Positions 8,008 to 15,911 of a stretch of 18,965 nt of DNA are shown one piece after another. The notes below the pieces were generated by a model. It was not told where the DNA came from. It worked only from the letters and a program-made list of their open reading frames with translations, and searched no databases. The stretch is from [Eubacterium] yurii subsp. margaretiae ATCC 43715 (GTDB lineage: Bacteria; Bacillota; Clostridia; Peptostreptococcales; Filifactoraceae): positions 1,715,067-1,734,031 of the forward strand of contig GL405246.1 of assembly GCA_000146855.1 (NCBI GenBank), in the 5' to 3' direction. The position numbers were made by a program, and so were the translations under genes. How positions within the stretch are numbered: the first letter of the stretch is position 1; the number at the start of each line of letters is the position of its first letter.

Positions 8008-8682
8008 TTATTTCCTTTGTTCAATCTTTTCTATCTTTCCGTCCCTTATATACATTACTCTGTCAGCCAGTTTTGCTATATCCTGATTGTGAGTTATCAA
8101 AACCACCGTCTTTTTATAAGAAGTGGTAAAGTCCTTGAGTATATCAAGCACCATGTCGCTCGACTTTGAATCAAGGGCACCAGTAGGCTCATCACAAAGT
8201 AAGATATCTGGATTTTTTGCCAAGGCTCTTGCTATAGCCACCCTCTGTTGCTGTCCTCCGGAAAGCTCTGACGGAAAGTGGTCAGCTCTGTCACTAAGTC
8301 CCACCTTATCCAGCATTTCTATCGCATCAAGTGGTGAAGATGATATTTCTCTTGCCAAATCCACATTTTCAAGAGCAGTAAGATTGGGCATCAAATTATA
8401 AAACTGAAATACAAAACCCACTGCGTCCTTTCGATACTTTGTCAACTTTGCTCTGTTAGCATCATGCAACTTCATATCCCTGTAGTAAATCTCACCCTTG
8501 GTAGCCGTATCCATACCACCAAGTATGTTTAAAAAAGTACTTTTCCCAGAACCTGAAGGACCTAAAATTACTAAAAATTCATTGGAGTATATCTCAAAGT
8601 CCACTCCACTTAGAGCCTCGACCTTGGTAAGCCCCATATCATAAATCTTATAGACACCCTTTCCTCTTATAAGTACATCCAT
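8008..8682 (-). CDS. ABC exporter ATPase, LolD/MacB type
   Basis: The 224-residue ATPase that powers the FtsX-type permease encoded just upstream. Walker A is GPSGSGKS (41-48), the Q-loop is VFQFYNLMPNLT (Q93), the signature is LSGGQQQR (140-147), Walker B is ILLCDE (160-165) followed by the D-loop of PTGALDS, and the switch His is H198 in LITHN. The QFYNLMPNLTALENV and EPTGALDS contexts are characteristic of the MacB/LolD/FtsE-like class that acts with FtsX-fold permeases. The ATG lies 2 bp after the permease stop, and its GGGAGA site is inside the permease gene, so the two are translationally coupled. No substrate can be named from the sequence. Confidence 0.95.
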   Translation of the reverse strand: MDVLIRGKGVYKIYDMGLTKVEALSGVDFEIYSNEFLVILGPSGSGKSTFLNILGGMDTATKGEIYYRDMKLHDANRAKLTKYRKDAVGFVFQFYNLMPNLTALENVDLAREISSSPLDAIEMLDKVGLSDRADHFPSELSGGQQQRVAIARALAKNPDILLCDEPTGALDSKSSDMVLDILKDFTTSYKKTVVLITHNQDIAKLADRVMYIRDGKIEKIEQRK

Positions 8683-8684
8683 AT

Positions 8685-11030
8685 CTATTCTCCCGACTTT
8701 AATACATCCACTATTTCAATCTTATTGAGTTTTCTTGAGGCAAGTAGCTGTGCCGATACTACTGATATGACAAGCAAGACCAAGGCTATCAAAACAGAAT
8801 TTAGGCTCATATCGGTCGGCATGGTAAATGTGTCTGTTATGATTGTCTTAGCCATAATAATTATAAATAATTTGCCTATAGGCAAGCCCAAGATGACTCC
8901 TATTATACTTGTAATATTTTGCTCCAAACTGATAATTGAAAGTACTTCCTTTTCTTTCATTCCAAGCACCATCAAGGTGGAAATCTCCCTTTGACGCTCA
9001 AGCAAGACCACTACAAAGGTATTGTATACTATTGCAAAGGTCATGGCAGCAGCTATTATAGCCATGAAATATATCATAGAGTACATTGTTTCCATTCTCT
9101 GTCTAATCTGAGCCATATTCTCCACTTTCGACTGTATACTGACTATTTTTTCCAAGTCTTGAAACTTTTCTCTCAAGTCATGAATGTAATTTTCATCTTC
9201 AACCTTAAGTAATATGCTGTTGCACATATCTTCATACCCCAAGATATTTGAAAGGTAAGTAATGTCCAGATATCCGTTCATTCCTATGCTTTGCTTTACT
9301 ATCTTTCCTACTTTTATATAGTGCTTATCTTCCTTGTATTTAGAATAAGGGCTTTTGATACTTACGTAATCCCCTACATTTGTATTTAGTTTTTCTGCAA
9401 GTTTTTCTGACAATACTATCATTCCGCTTGGAATATCGACCTTATTTTTATCATCATCGACCACTGTATATAGTCTGCTGTCTTGTTGCAGTCCTATAGC
9501 TACTGTATCTTCCTTTACGCCTTGGTATTCTACAGTTACAGGCACTTCCAATATCCCTTGCTTATACTGTATCTTGGACATTGAGTTCAAGGCATTTTCA
9601 CCACCTGGTTTAGACGTAAAACCGTTTAAAAATATCTTTATATCATATTTTTCGGTATATCGATACCTGTCAAATATCATTTTATCCATCAAATCCAAAA
9701 GTGACCAAGGCAATACTGATATAGCAAAGCCAAGAGCTATACCCAAGATTATGAAAAAACTCCTCTTTTTATTTCTGCTGATATTTCTTACCGACATCTT
9801 GCCCCTTGAATTAAATATAAGGTTAAATACAGGCAGTGCTTCAAGAAACATCTTCTTACCACTTTTCGGTGCTTCCTGTCTCATAGCCTCTGAAGGCATT
9901 ATCTTAACAGCCTTAGTTGCTGCATTTATACCGGCAGCTACTGAAAATACCGAAGATAAGGCTATACCCATGGCAAAAAGTTGAGTTTGAGAGTGATTGT
10001 TTATAAATTCCATGTTGAAAAACATCTTATACGCAGAAAGCATGATATGACCGAATCCTACTCCGCAAACGCAACCTATAATGCCACCGATTAAGCCGAT
10101 AACAAGGCAATACGAAGCATAGTGAAATCCAACTTGGAAATCACTGTAACCGAAAGACTTGAGTATACCTATTTGCATCCTCTGTTGCTCTATTATCCTC
10201 TTAACCATTATCCCCATTACAAGTATGGCAACACTTAAAAATATAATAGGCATTACTATCATCAAAGACCTCTGCTCATCAATTTCACCGTCAATCATAG
10301 TGTCGCTGATTTGGTCGTCTTGGGGGTAGAGATTGATAAGTCCGTAGTTTTCTATCTCCCTTTTTATGTCATTTTTGACATCTTCAAATTCCACATTGTC
10401 CTTTAAATCAAACAAGATTTCATTATAATAATTCTTCCCTGTCAATCTTTGTAATGACGCAATATCTGTAAAACCTAATGAAAATATGGAGTAATTAGGC
10501 ATGATTGTGGAATTATCCCTTATACTGTAGATTCCTTCCGCTGTAAACATAGTCCCGCATATCTTCATATTTTTCTTGACACCGTTGGAAATTACGGTGA
10601 TATCTTGGCCTATCTTGTAGTTGTTAGCCTCTGCAAACTTCTCATCTATCAATATTTCAAAAGCATTTTCTCTTGGAGCGGAGCCCTCTACCAATACATA
10701 TTTTCCTATATTATATGTAATGCTCATCATCCTTATTGTCTTATTGGTATTTGCTATCTTGAGTTCTTCTACAAGTCTCGGCTCAAAAGACTTAATCTTA
10801 TCTATATTCTGTAGTGAACTTATCTTTTTATCACTTATTGATATCAGTTTTGCATATACATCGGGAAAATTATTAATCTCGTATGCCGTATCTCTTGAGT
10901 CAATCAGAGTATTCAATGATATACTTGCACCTACAAATAGCATGATAGCAATGCTGACAACCACTATAGCAGCCAAGTTTGCTCCCTTGTTTTCAAGCAA
11001 ATCTCTAAGTAACTTCTTATTCAAACTCAA
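8685..11030 (-). CDS. Large FtsX-type ABC transporter permease
   Basis: A 781-residue permease with a duplicated FtsX/MacB architecture. About eight membrane segments are visible: one near 20-40, three at about 256-277, 304-328 and 350-370, one near 424-446, and three at about 650-676, 705-728 and 745-763. Between each single helix and its triplet lies a large extracytoplasmic domain (about 45-250 and 450-645), as in MacB-like mechanotransmission proteins. The FtsX signatures EQQRMQIGILKSFGYS and ERQREISTLMVLGMKEKEV precede both triplets. The start is a TTG at 11030 with AGGGGGTGA 5 nt upstream; no better ATG exists. It is the first gene of a permease-ATPase-adaptor operon. Such systems export peptides, lipids or antimicrobials, or shape the envelope; which one applies here cannot be told. 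Confidence 0.93.
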   Translation of the reverse strand: MSLNKKLLRDLLENKGANLAAIVVVSIAIMLFVGASISLNTLIDSRDTAYEINNFPDVYAKLISISDKKISSLQNIDKIKSFEPRLVEELKIANTNKTIRMMSITYNIGKYVLVEGSAPRENAFEILIDEKFAEANNYKIGQDITVISNGVKKNMKICGTMFTAEGIYSIRDNSTIMPNYSIFSLGFTDIASLQRLTGKNYYNEILFDLKDNVEFEDVKNDIKREIENYGLINLYPQDDQISDTMIDGEIDEQRSLMIVMPIIFLSVAILVMGIMVKRIIEQQRMQIGILKSFGYSDFQVGFHYASYCLVIGLIGGIIGCVCGVGFGHIMLSAYKMFFNMEFINNHSQTQLFAMGIALSSVFSVAAGINAATKAVKIMPSEAMRQEAPKSGKKMFLEALPVFNLIFNSRGKMSVRNISRNKKRSFFIILGIALGFAISVLPWSLLDLMDKMIFDRYRYTEKYDIKIFLNGFTSKPGGENALNSMSKIQYKQGILEVPVTVEYQGVKEDTVAIGLQQDSRLYTVVDDDKNKVDIPSGMIVLSEKLAEKLNTNVGDYVSIKSPYSKYKEDKHYIKVGKIVKQSIGMNGYLDITYLSNILGYEDMCNSILLKVEDENYIHDLREKFQDLEKIVSIQSKVENMAQIRQRMETMYSMIYFMAIIAAAMTFAIVYNTFVVVLLERQREISTLMVLGMKEKEVLSIISLEQNITSIIGVILGLPIGKLFIIIMAKTIITDTFTMPTDMSLNSVLIALVLLVISVVSAQLLASRKLNKIEIVDVLKSGE

Positions 11031-11052
11031 TCAACTCACCCCCTTGACTGAT

Positions 11053-11076
11053 GAATATCTATACTTAGAATATCTA
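11053..11076 (-). promoter_or_regulatory. Direct repeat upstream of the export operon
   Basis: TAGATATTC occurs twice on the minus strand (11068-11076 and 11053-11061), 15 bp apart, within 50 nt of the permease start codon. The spacing would suit a dimeric regulator, but no regulator gene is near and AT-rich DNA yields such pairs by chance. In the remaining 11077-11328 I see only a TATAAT-like box near 11115 without a good -35 partner. Confidence 0.25.
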
Positions 11077-11328
11077 TGTAATACTTTTAAAAATAATTCT
11101 GCTCTTTTATGATTATAATGACATTAACTTATTTAAAATAATATATTTGATATTTCGCTGATATTTAAGAAATAATCTTTATAGCAAATTATCAATTTAT
11201 TTATCATTTAATAATTATTATTATTTTTTTCTTATATAAATTTTAATCCTAAAATACTTTTTTGTCAATACTTTAATTATAATGTACTTATGTAATACTT
11301 GCTTTTATGTAAATTATCTAAAATAAAT

Positions 11329-11368
11329 ACACGCCTAAAGTATGTAATACACATAACTTTAAACGTGT
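11329..11368 (-). terminator. Long hairpin downstream of the truncated Ig-repeat gene (twin of 15812-15851)
   Basis: ACACG...CGTGT arms with an inner TAAAGT/ACTTTA stem and an AUGU/ACAU tip form a stem of about 17 bp around a 4-6 nt loop, 22 bp after the stop codon. It is followed on the minus strand by the AT-rich ATTTATTTTAG rather than a pure T-tract. The same hairpin with the same flanking AAATAAAT follows the SLH-Ig gene at 15912, so it was duplicated together with the genes. Confidence 0.65.
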
Positions 11369-11390
11369 AAAAAATGTAGAAATTATTTAT

Positions 11391-12461
11391 TTATCTCCAT
11401 AGCTGGTAATCAAACGGAGGTATTATCGTTCCATTAACCGTTACTTCCCTACTTATGACCTTATATCCCCTTGCATCTTTAATTATACATCGGTAATAAG
11501 TTTCTCCTTTTTTTACTACTTCAAAAGTTAATCTTCCGGTTTTACTACCTTCTACTGTACAGTCTCTATAAAAACTACCTTTGCTCGTTCTATATTGCCA
11601 TTGATACTCATATGGTTTTATACCTCCCGTTACTTGGACTTCCAATGTAACTGTACTGCCTAAATGCAAACTTATATCTTGAGGTTGTTTGATGATTGTA
11701 AGAACATCTCTTCCTACTCTTGCAGGCTTACTTACAGCACTATGGTAGGTTGAATCTGAAACCATACATTTGTAATAATAGACTTGATTTTCTACAGGTA
11801 CCTTTAATACATTTGTTTTATTGCCTTCCGCTATACTATTCCTATAGTATCCATCTGATTTAGTTGCATACATCCATTGATATCTATATGGTGGTACAGC
11901 TCCATCTGCTATAACCTCCAATGTCACTATATCCCCTAGATTGCCTTTCTTATCTTCAGGCTGTTTGATGATTTTAACAGAACATACTTCCACAGCTTGC
12001 TGGGAACTTGTTACCTTATCACCCTCTGCATCAGTAACTACGCATTGATAATAGTAGGCGTCTTTTTCTACAATGGGTTTTAATACAGCTGTTTTATTTC
12101 CTTCTGCCGTACTGTTTTCAAAAGTTGATTCCATACGATTTCTACGTTTCCATTGATAGCTATAAGGTTTTTTACCTCCATCTGCTGCAACATCCAATGT
12201 AACCTTTTCTCCTAACTTACCTATTACACTCTTCGTTGGTTGCTTAGTGATTTCAAGTCTTCTGTACACAATTGCAGGATTACTTGTCACTGTATTTTCA
12301 TTTGCATCTGTAATTACACATCTGTACTCAAATTTGAGGATACTCACAGTAGGCTTAAATATATTTGTTGTATTTCTTTCTACATCACTGTAATCTGTAT
12401 CCCCTGAACCGACTACTCTTTTTTGCCATTGATAGCTATAAGGCGCTTTACCTCCTACCAC
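11391..12461 (-). CDS. Ig-like repeat protein ORF, 5'-truncated SLH-Ig paralogue (probable pseudogene)
   Basis: This 356-codon frame encodes one partial and three complete Ig-like domains of about 90-95 residues, each opening with an I-x-K-Q-P motif, a strand like GDIVTLEV, then G-G-x-x-P-Y-x-Y-Q-W and Y-x-C-V-x-x-D-A. They match the arrays of the neighbours at 13060 and 15912. The frame begins abruptly at a GTG in the middle of the first Ig domain, with no ribosome binding site, signal peptide or SLH anchor. Immediately upstream is a signal-peptide frame (12461-12529) in another phase that stops at the junction. The natural reading is a gene that lost its SLH region, and its frame, by deletion. 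If translated by re-initiation, the product could not be secreted by the usual route. The body of the frame is undamaged, so the event may be recent. Confidence 0.75.
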   Translation of the reverse strand: MVGGKAPYSYQWQKRVVGSGDTDYSDVERNTTNIFKPTVSILKFEYRCVITDANENTVTSNPAIVYRRLEITKQPTKSVIGKLGEKVTLDVAADGGKKPYSYQWKRRNRMESTFENSTAEGNKTAVLKPIVEKDAYYYQCVVTDAEGDKVTSSQQAVEVCSVKIIKQPEDKKGNLGDIVTLEVIADGAVPPYRYQWMYATKSDGYYRNSIAEGNKTNVLKVPVENQVYYYKCMVSDSTYHSAVSKPARVGRDVLTIIKQPQDISLHLGSTVTLEVQVTGGIKPYEYQWQYRTSKGSFYRDCTVEGSKTGRLTFEVVKKGETYYRCIIKDARGYKVISREVTVNGTIIPPFDYQLWR

Positions 12462-12529
12462 TACGTAGTTATGATACTCATAAGAAGCATAAACATCATA
12501 ATCAATGAAAATTTCTTAGCTTTTGTCAT
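12461..12529 (-). pseudogene. Signal-peptide remnant of the truncated SLH-Ig paralogue
   Basis: An ATG at 12529, preceded by a strong AGGGGTGA site, opens 22 codons that read as a signal peptide (MTKAKKFSLIMMFMLL, then MSIITT). This aligns with the FSLLTIF-LLMSIIT signal of the two intact SLH-Ig proteins. A TAG at 12463-12461 ends it, and its last base is the first base of the GTG that opens the Ig frame. The segment from the signal cleavage site through the SLH domains and into the first Ig domain is missing. I found no slippery heptamer in phase that would support programmed frameshifting. Confidence 0.8.
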
Positions 12530-12561
12530 TGTTATCACCCCTTATACTCTAATTCATTTTT

Positions 12562-12584
12562 TAGTGAAAAAATTTTTTCCACTA
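12562..12584. repeat. 23-bp dyad in the leader of the truncated paralogue
   Basis: TAGTG-A6-T6-CCACTA is almost perfectly self-complementary (one bulged base) and lies 33-55 nt upstream of the signal-peptide ATG. It could be an operator or an mRNA hairpin; no T-tract follows, so it is unlikely to be a terminator. The 12530-12638 stretch also carries one copy of AAGTGATAATT (12621-12631), shared with the other leaders. Confidence 0.3.
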
Positions 12585-12638
12585 CTATTTTAAATTTATA
12601 ATTAGATTATGATTGTTAGAAAGTGATAATTCGCATTG

Positions 12639-12842
12639 TCAATCATCCATTTCTACTCTTGCACTATTACTTTCCTCTCCGCCTGTTTCACTGTTCATAA
12701 CTAAACATAGGTAGTCATAGGCTATATATTCTATAGTAGGTTTCAATATATTTGTTCCATTTCCTTCTACACCATAACATAATAAAAATTCTTCTGTTCC
12801 GTATTTTCTATATAGCTGTCGATAGCGGTATGATGGTAAACG
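12639..12842 (-). pseudogene. Ig-domain fragment of another deleted SLH-Ig paralogue
   Basis: A reading frame of about 67 codons with no start codon encodes the second two thirds of an Ig-like domain: LPSYRYRQLYRK, then EGNGTNILKPTIEY, then YDYLCLVMNSE and NSARVEMDD before a TGA. The order and spacing match PPYSYQW, GN-TNILKP and YRCVITDA of the neighbouring proteins, with the Trp changed to Leu and the glycines drifting. A TGA (12843-12845) precedes it, and the DNA next to that is homologous to a leader region (12836-12989 matches 17748-17900). So a deletion fused the leader straight into an Ig domain, removing ribosome binding site, start, signal peptide and SLH region. It cannot encode a functional product. 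Confidence 0.75.
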
Positions 12843-12989
12843 TCATTATCTACACTAATATTTATTTGCTTAAATTTTAGTATTACTTCCTTTTGAAAAC
12901 TTATAAGTCTTAGAAAACTTCAGTTTTATTTTAATCAAAGGGAAAATCGCAATGTCGTTTACCATATATTTAGTTCATAACAATTAATA
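12836..12989 (-). repeat. Leader-block copy homologous to 17748-17900
   Basis: About 150 bp here closely matches the 5' leader of the SLH-Ig gene at 17711. Shared words include CGTCATTAT, TTTTAGTATTA, AGAAAACTT, TTTATTTTAATCAAA and TTCATAACA. It is an orphan leader, joined to an Ig-domain fragment instead of a start codon. Nothing else is visible in 12990-13059, and no clear terminator was found for the gene ending at 13060. Confidence 0.75.
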
Positions 12990-13059
12990 GCTGTTTCATC
13001 ATCTATAGTTTTATAACTGGGCTATTTTTTGATATAGTGTACAGTGATTGAAAGTAAGA

Positions 13060-15171
13060 CTAATTTTTAGTAACTTTTATGTCGTAAGTTGCTCTTTTAT
13101 CTCCCTTTGCATCAGTAATTGTACATCTGTAATATACCTGGTCATTTGTTACTCTTGGTCTTAGTATATTAGTTGTATAGCCATCTTCAAAAGTATCTCT
13201 AAATACCGGATCTATTGAGTCTGCATATTGCCATTTATAGCGGTATGGTTTTCTGCCTCCCTCTACCTTGACTTCCAATATTACTTTTTCACCTAAATTA
13301 CCTGTTACAAAAGTTGGTTGATAGGCAATTTTAAGGAAATCCGGGCTTGTAATATCTGACACATTTGCCATTTCGCTTGTCAATTTATTGCCATTTGCAT
13401 CAGTAATTACACATCTGTAAGTATTGACACCTTCAATAGGGACTCTCATTACATTACTTGTATTTCCTTCAGCTGTACTATTTGTAAAGAATAGATCATC
13501 GTAACCTCTTCGCTCCCATTGATAGCTGTACGGGACCTTGCCTCCCTCTACCTTAACTTCCAATGTAGTTGTATCTGGGGGTGTTCCTATTACATTATTA
13601 GGATGTTTAGTAATTTCAAAAGGTTTTATACTTGGATCTGTTCTTACAGTTACAGTATTACTTGTCACCTTATTACCCTTATCATCACTAACTATGCATC
13701 TGTAATAGACTACTCTGTTTAAACCTACAATAGGTCTTAAAATATTTGTATCATTTCCGGGTGCTAAGCTTTGTCTAAAGTTTGCTTCACCTTCGTGCTT
13801 ACTTTCCCATTCGTATCTGTAAGGTGGCTTACCTCCCTTTACTCCTACTTCCAATGTTACGCTACTACCTGCATCAGCTATTACATCCTGTGGTTGTTTG
13901 CTTATAATAAGTGAAACTGTACTTGGATCAATTTCCAATTTTGCCGTATTACTTGTCACTGAATTACCCTTTGAATCGGTAACTATACAGTGGTAATAGG
14001 TAGGGATATTTGGTATAACTGTGGCTAATACATTTTTATTATCTCCTATCTTCATGTAAGTTACAACTGGTGGTATCAAATTTGAAAATTCCCATTGATA
14101 GCTATACGGCGGAGTACCTCCCTCTGCTTGAACTTCCAAGATGACCATATTTCCAAATGCTCCTTTTGTACTCATAGGGTGTTTGGTGATTTTAAGTGGA
14201 GATGTTACTACTTCTTTTTCCACCCTTGCTTCAGCACTTGTAAGCTTATCACCGTTTGCATCTGTAATCACGCAACGATAATCATAGGCGTCATTTTTTA
14301 CAGTAGGTGACAATACATTTGTATCGCTTCCTATTGCACTGCTATTTGTATAATTTCTATCTCCTACTTTTCTTTCTTCCCATTGATAGTTATATGGTGC
14401 CTTTCCTCCCTCTACTTTGACATTCAGTATAAATGTTACACCTACTGCACCCTTTACACTTGCAGGTTGTTTGGTGATTTTAAGCGGATTCGTTGTAGAT
14501 GGTGGTGGAGTTGTACCAGGTGTTGTGCCTCCACTCAAGCTAAATCCTAATCTGCGTTTTACATCCATCATCCTAATTAATATTGCGGCTACTTCACTTC
14601 TCTTGATATTAGATGCAGGAGAGCAGTTTTTCTTTTCATCTATCCCTGTAACTATACCTGCTCTATATAGCTTGTATATTGCCTGTGCACTTGGGTGTGT
14701 CATAGGTACGTCCGGTATTGAGCCGTCTGCCACACTGTTTTTCTTTGCCTCTTCATCTGTAAGTATCTGTGCGAAGATTTGCATATAGCCTGCTCTTGTT
14801 ATATTCTTATTCCAATCCAAATCAGTAGTTATTAGATTTTTTTGCTTTGCATAGTCTACATATACCTTATACCATGGTTTTGAAGGAGTGAATTTTACAG
14901 CTCCCTGATTTTTTAGCATATGCATTGCCGCTGCAAGTTTTACCGCCTCTGCCGCCGTCATATTGTCGTTTGGTGCATATTTAGTCGGTTTTTTCCCGCT
15001 GATAAGATCTGATTCATAGGCTGACTTTACATCATCATAGTACCAAGATTTTTCCGGTACATCTGTAAATGGAAGCTTGGCAGCATAGACATCCATAGTG
15101 ATAATACTTATAAGAAGTATGAATATAGTCAACAGTGAAAATTTTCTTGAAAACTTCTTTGTTTGTTTCAC
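13060..15171 (-). CDS. Surface protein with three SLH domains and five Ig-like repeats
   Basis: A 703-residue secreted protein. Residues 1-30 form a signal peptide (hydrophobic LLTIFILLISII, cleavage likely after VYA). Residues 31-210 hold three S-layer homology domains beginning at LPFTDVPEKSWYYDDV, which in this family bind pyruvylated secondary cell-wall polymer. Their TRAE-like motifs are TAAE, TRAG and KRSE, so two are degenerate. A Gly/Thr/Pro linker (about 211-228) leads to five Ig-like domains of about 95 residues (about 229-324, 325-420, 421-516, 517-611, 612-703). Each has a KQP/KHP opening, a G-G-x-x-P-Y-x-Y-x-W core and a Y-x-C-x-x-x-D strand. The start is GTG, with AAGGGAGGG 5 nt upstream; the paralogue uses ATG. 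It should be wall-anchored with the Ig array facing outward, as an adhesin or surface layer (inference). The SLH part is nearly identical to its paralogue while the Ig domains differ. Confidence 0.92.
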   Translation of the reverse strand: MKQTKKFSRKFSLLTIFILLISIITMDVYAAKLPFTDVPEKSWYYDDVKSAYESDLISGKKPTKYAPNDNMTAAEAVKLAAAMHMLKNQGAVKFTPSKPWYKVYVDYAKQKNLITTDLDWNKNITRAGYMQIFAQILTDEEAKKNSVADGSIPDVPMTHPSAQAIYKLYRAGIVTGIDEKKNCSPASNIKRSEVAAILIRMMDVKRRLGFSLSGGTTPGTTPPPSTTNPLKITKQPASVKGAVGVTFILNVKVEGGKAPYNYQWEERKVGDRNYTNSSAIGSDTNVLSPTVKNDAYDYRCVITDANGDKLTSAEARVEKEVVTSPLKITKHPMSTKGAFGNMVILEVQAEGGTPPYSYQWEFSNLIPPVVTYMKIGDNKNVLATVIPNIPTYYHCIVTDSKGNSVTSNTAKLEIDPSTVSLIISKQPQDVIADAGSSVTLEVGVKGGKPPYRYEWESKHEGEANFRQSLAPGNDTNILRPIVGLNRVVYYRCIVSDDKGNKVTSNTVTVRTDPSIKPFEITKHPNNVIGTPPDTTTLEVKVEGGKVPYSYQWERRGYDDLFFTNSTAEGNTSNVMRVPIEGVNTYRCVITDANGNKLTSEMANVSDITSPDFLKIAYQPTFVTGNLGEKVILEVKVEGGRKPYRYKWQYADSIDPVFRDTFEDGYTTNILRPRVTNDQVYYRCTITDAKGDKRATYDIKVTKN

Positions 15172-15512
15172 AAATAGTCCCTCCCTTATTTAATATAAAT
15201 TTAAAAATTATATTCAATTCACATACAATTAATACTTTACTTTTTCTATTAGCCATGGTTGTTACTGAAAATGTACTCAACCTAATGTCATTGCATTTTT
15301 TTAAATGGAGTATGATTATAGGATTGTTTTAAAACTTTGGTGTAATTAAATTGAAATTTGTTAATATAATTTTTTTCATAAAGCTAGGTAGATAAAGTCT
15401 TAATTATTTGATTTGTAAAATTTTGCAACTATACTTTTCATTTAAAAAATATGTACTTCATAAACTAATATTTGTAGCTAAGTGATAATTGATATGAACT
15501 TTAATTAAAATT

Positions 15513-15541
15513 ATCATAGCATATTTTTTAGAAAATTTCCC
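15513..15541 (-). promoter_or_regulatory. Candidate promoter with extended -10 for the SLH-Ig gene at 15171
   Basis: On the minus strand TGC-TATGAT forms an extended -10 (hexamer 15513-15518), with GGGAAA 17 bp upstream (15536-15541) as a weak -35. The same hexamers and spacing recur at 18056-18084 within a block of about 120-150 bp that is some 90 percent identical by eye. A start near 15506 would give a leader of about 335 nt. The rest of 15172-15911 is AT-rich; besides this block and the terminator at 15812-15851 it holds a 10-bp inverted repeat (15616-15625 with 15643-15652) and no gene. Confidence 0.45.
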
Positions 15542-15811
15542 CCATAAAAAGTACAGGTTTTTAGTTTGTAATGTAAATGTAACAATGAGGTTAATATAGT
15601 GTAGAGCGTTAAAATTTCAATATTTATAAGCTGATTCATAGAAAATATTGAATATTTAGTTAAATATATTTTTGCAATTTTATGATTTTTATTTTTTGAA
15701 AAATTTTTTTAAAAAATTTATTTTTTCCTTAATATTATCATTTGAAAAGAAAATGCACTAAGTGAATTTTAGTCATATATTAAACAGATAATAGTATTGA
15801 GCCAAATAAAT

Positions 15812-15851
15812 ACACGCCTAAAGCATGTAACATACATAACTCTAAGCGTGT
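15812..15851 (-). terminator. Long hairpin downstream of the SLH-Ig gene at 15912 (twin of 11329-11368)
   Basis: ACACG...CGTGT arms with further pairing inside (TTAGAGTTATGTAT against ACATGCTTTAGG, with mismatches) form a long stem 60 bp past the stop codon, followed by AT-rich DNA. It is very similar to the hairpin after the truncated paralogue, including the outer AAATAAATACACGCCTAAAG word, which supports duplication of whole gene units. Confidence 0.6.
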
Positions 15852-15911
15852 AATTATTTTGCCTGTATTATTGATAAATTACTTTAATGGAGTATAGATT
15901 GATTGTAAAAT

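Noticed and set aside
12461..12529. Programmed frameshift joining the signal peptide to the Ig frame
   Set aside because: No X-XXY-YYZ heptamer is in the right phase, the shifted frame would disrupt the hydrophobic core, and the SLH region would still be missing.
12562..12584. Terminator for the decayed Ig fragment
   Set aside because: The dyad is followed by A residues on the minus strand, not by a T-tract, so it was listed only as a dyad.
15035..15280. Minus-strand frame of 81 codons across the start of the SLH-Ig gene
   Set aside because: It overlaps the true start in another phase, spans the leader, and is not matched by a similar frame at the paralogue.
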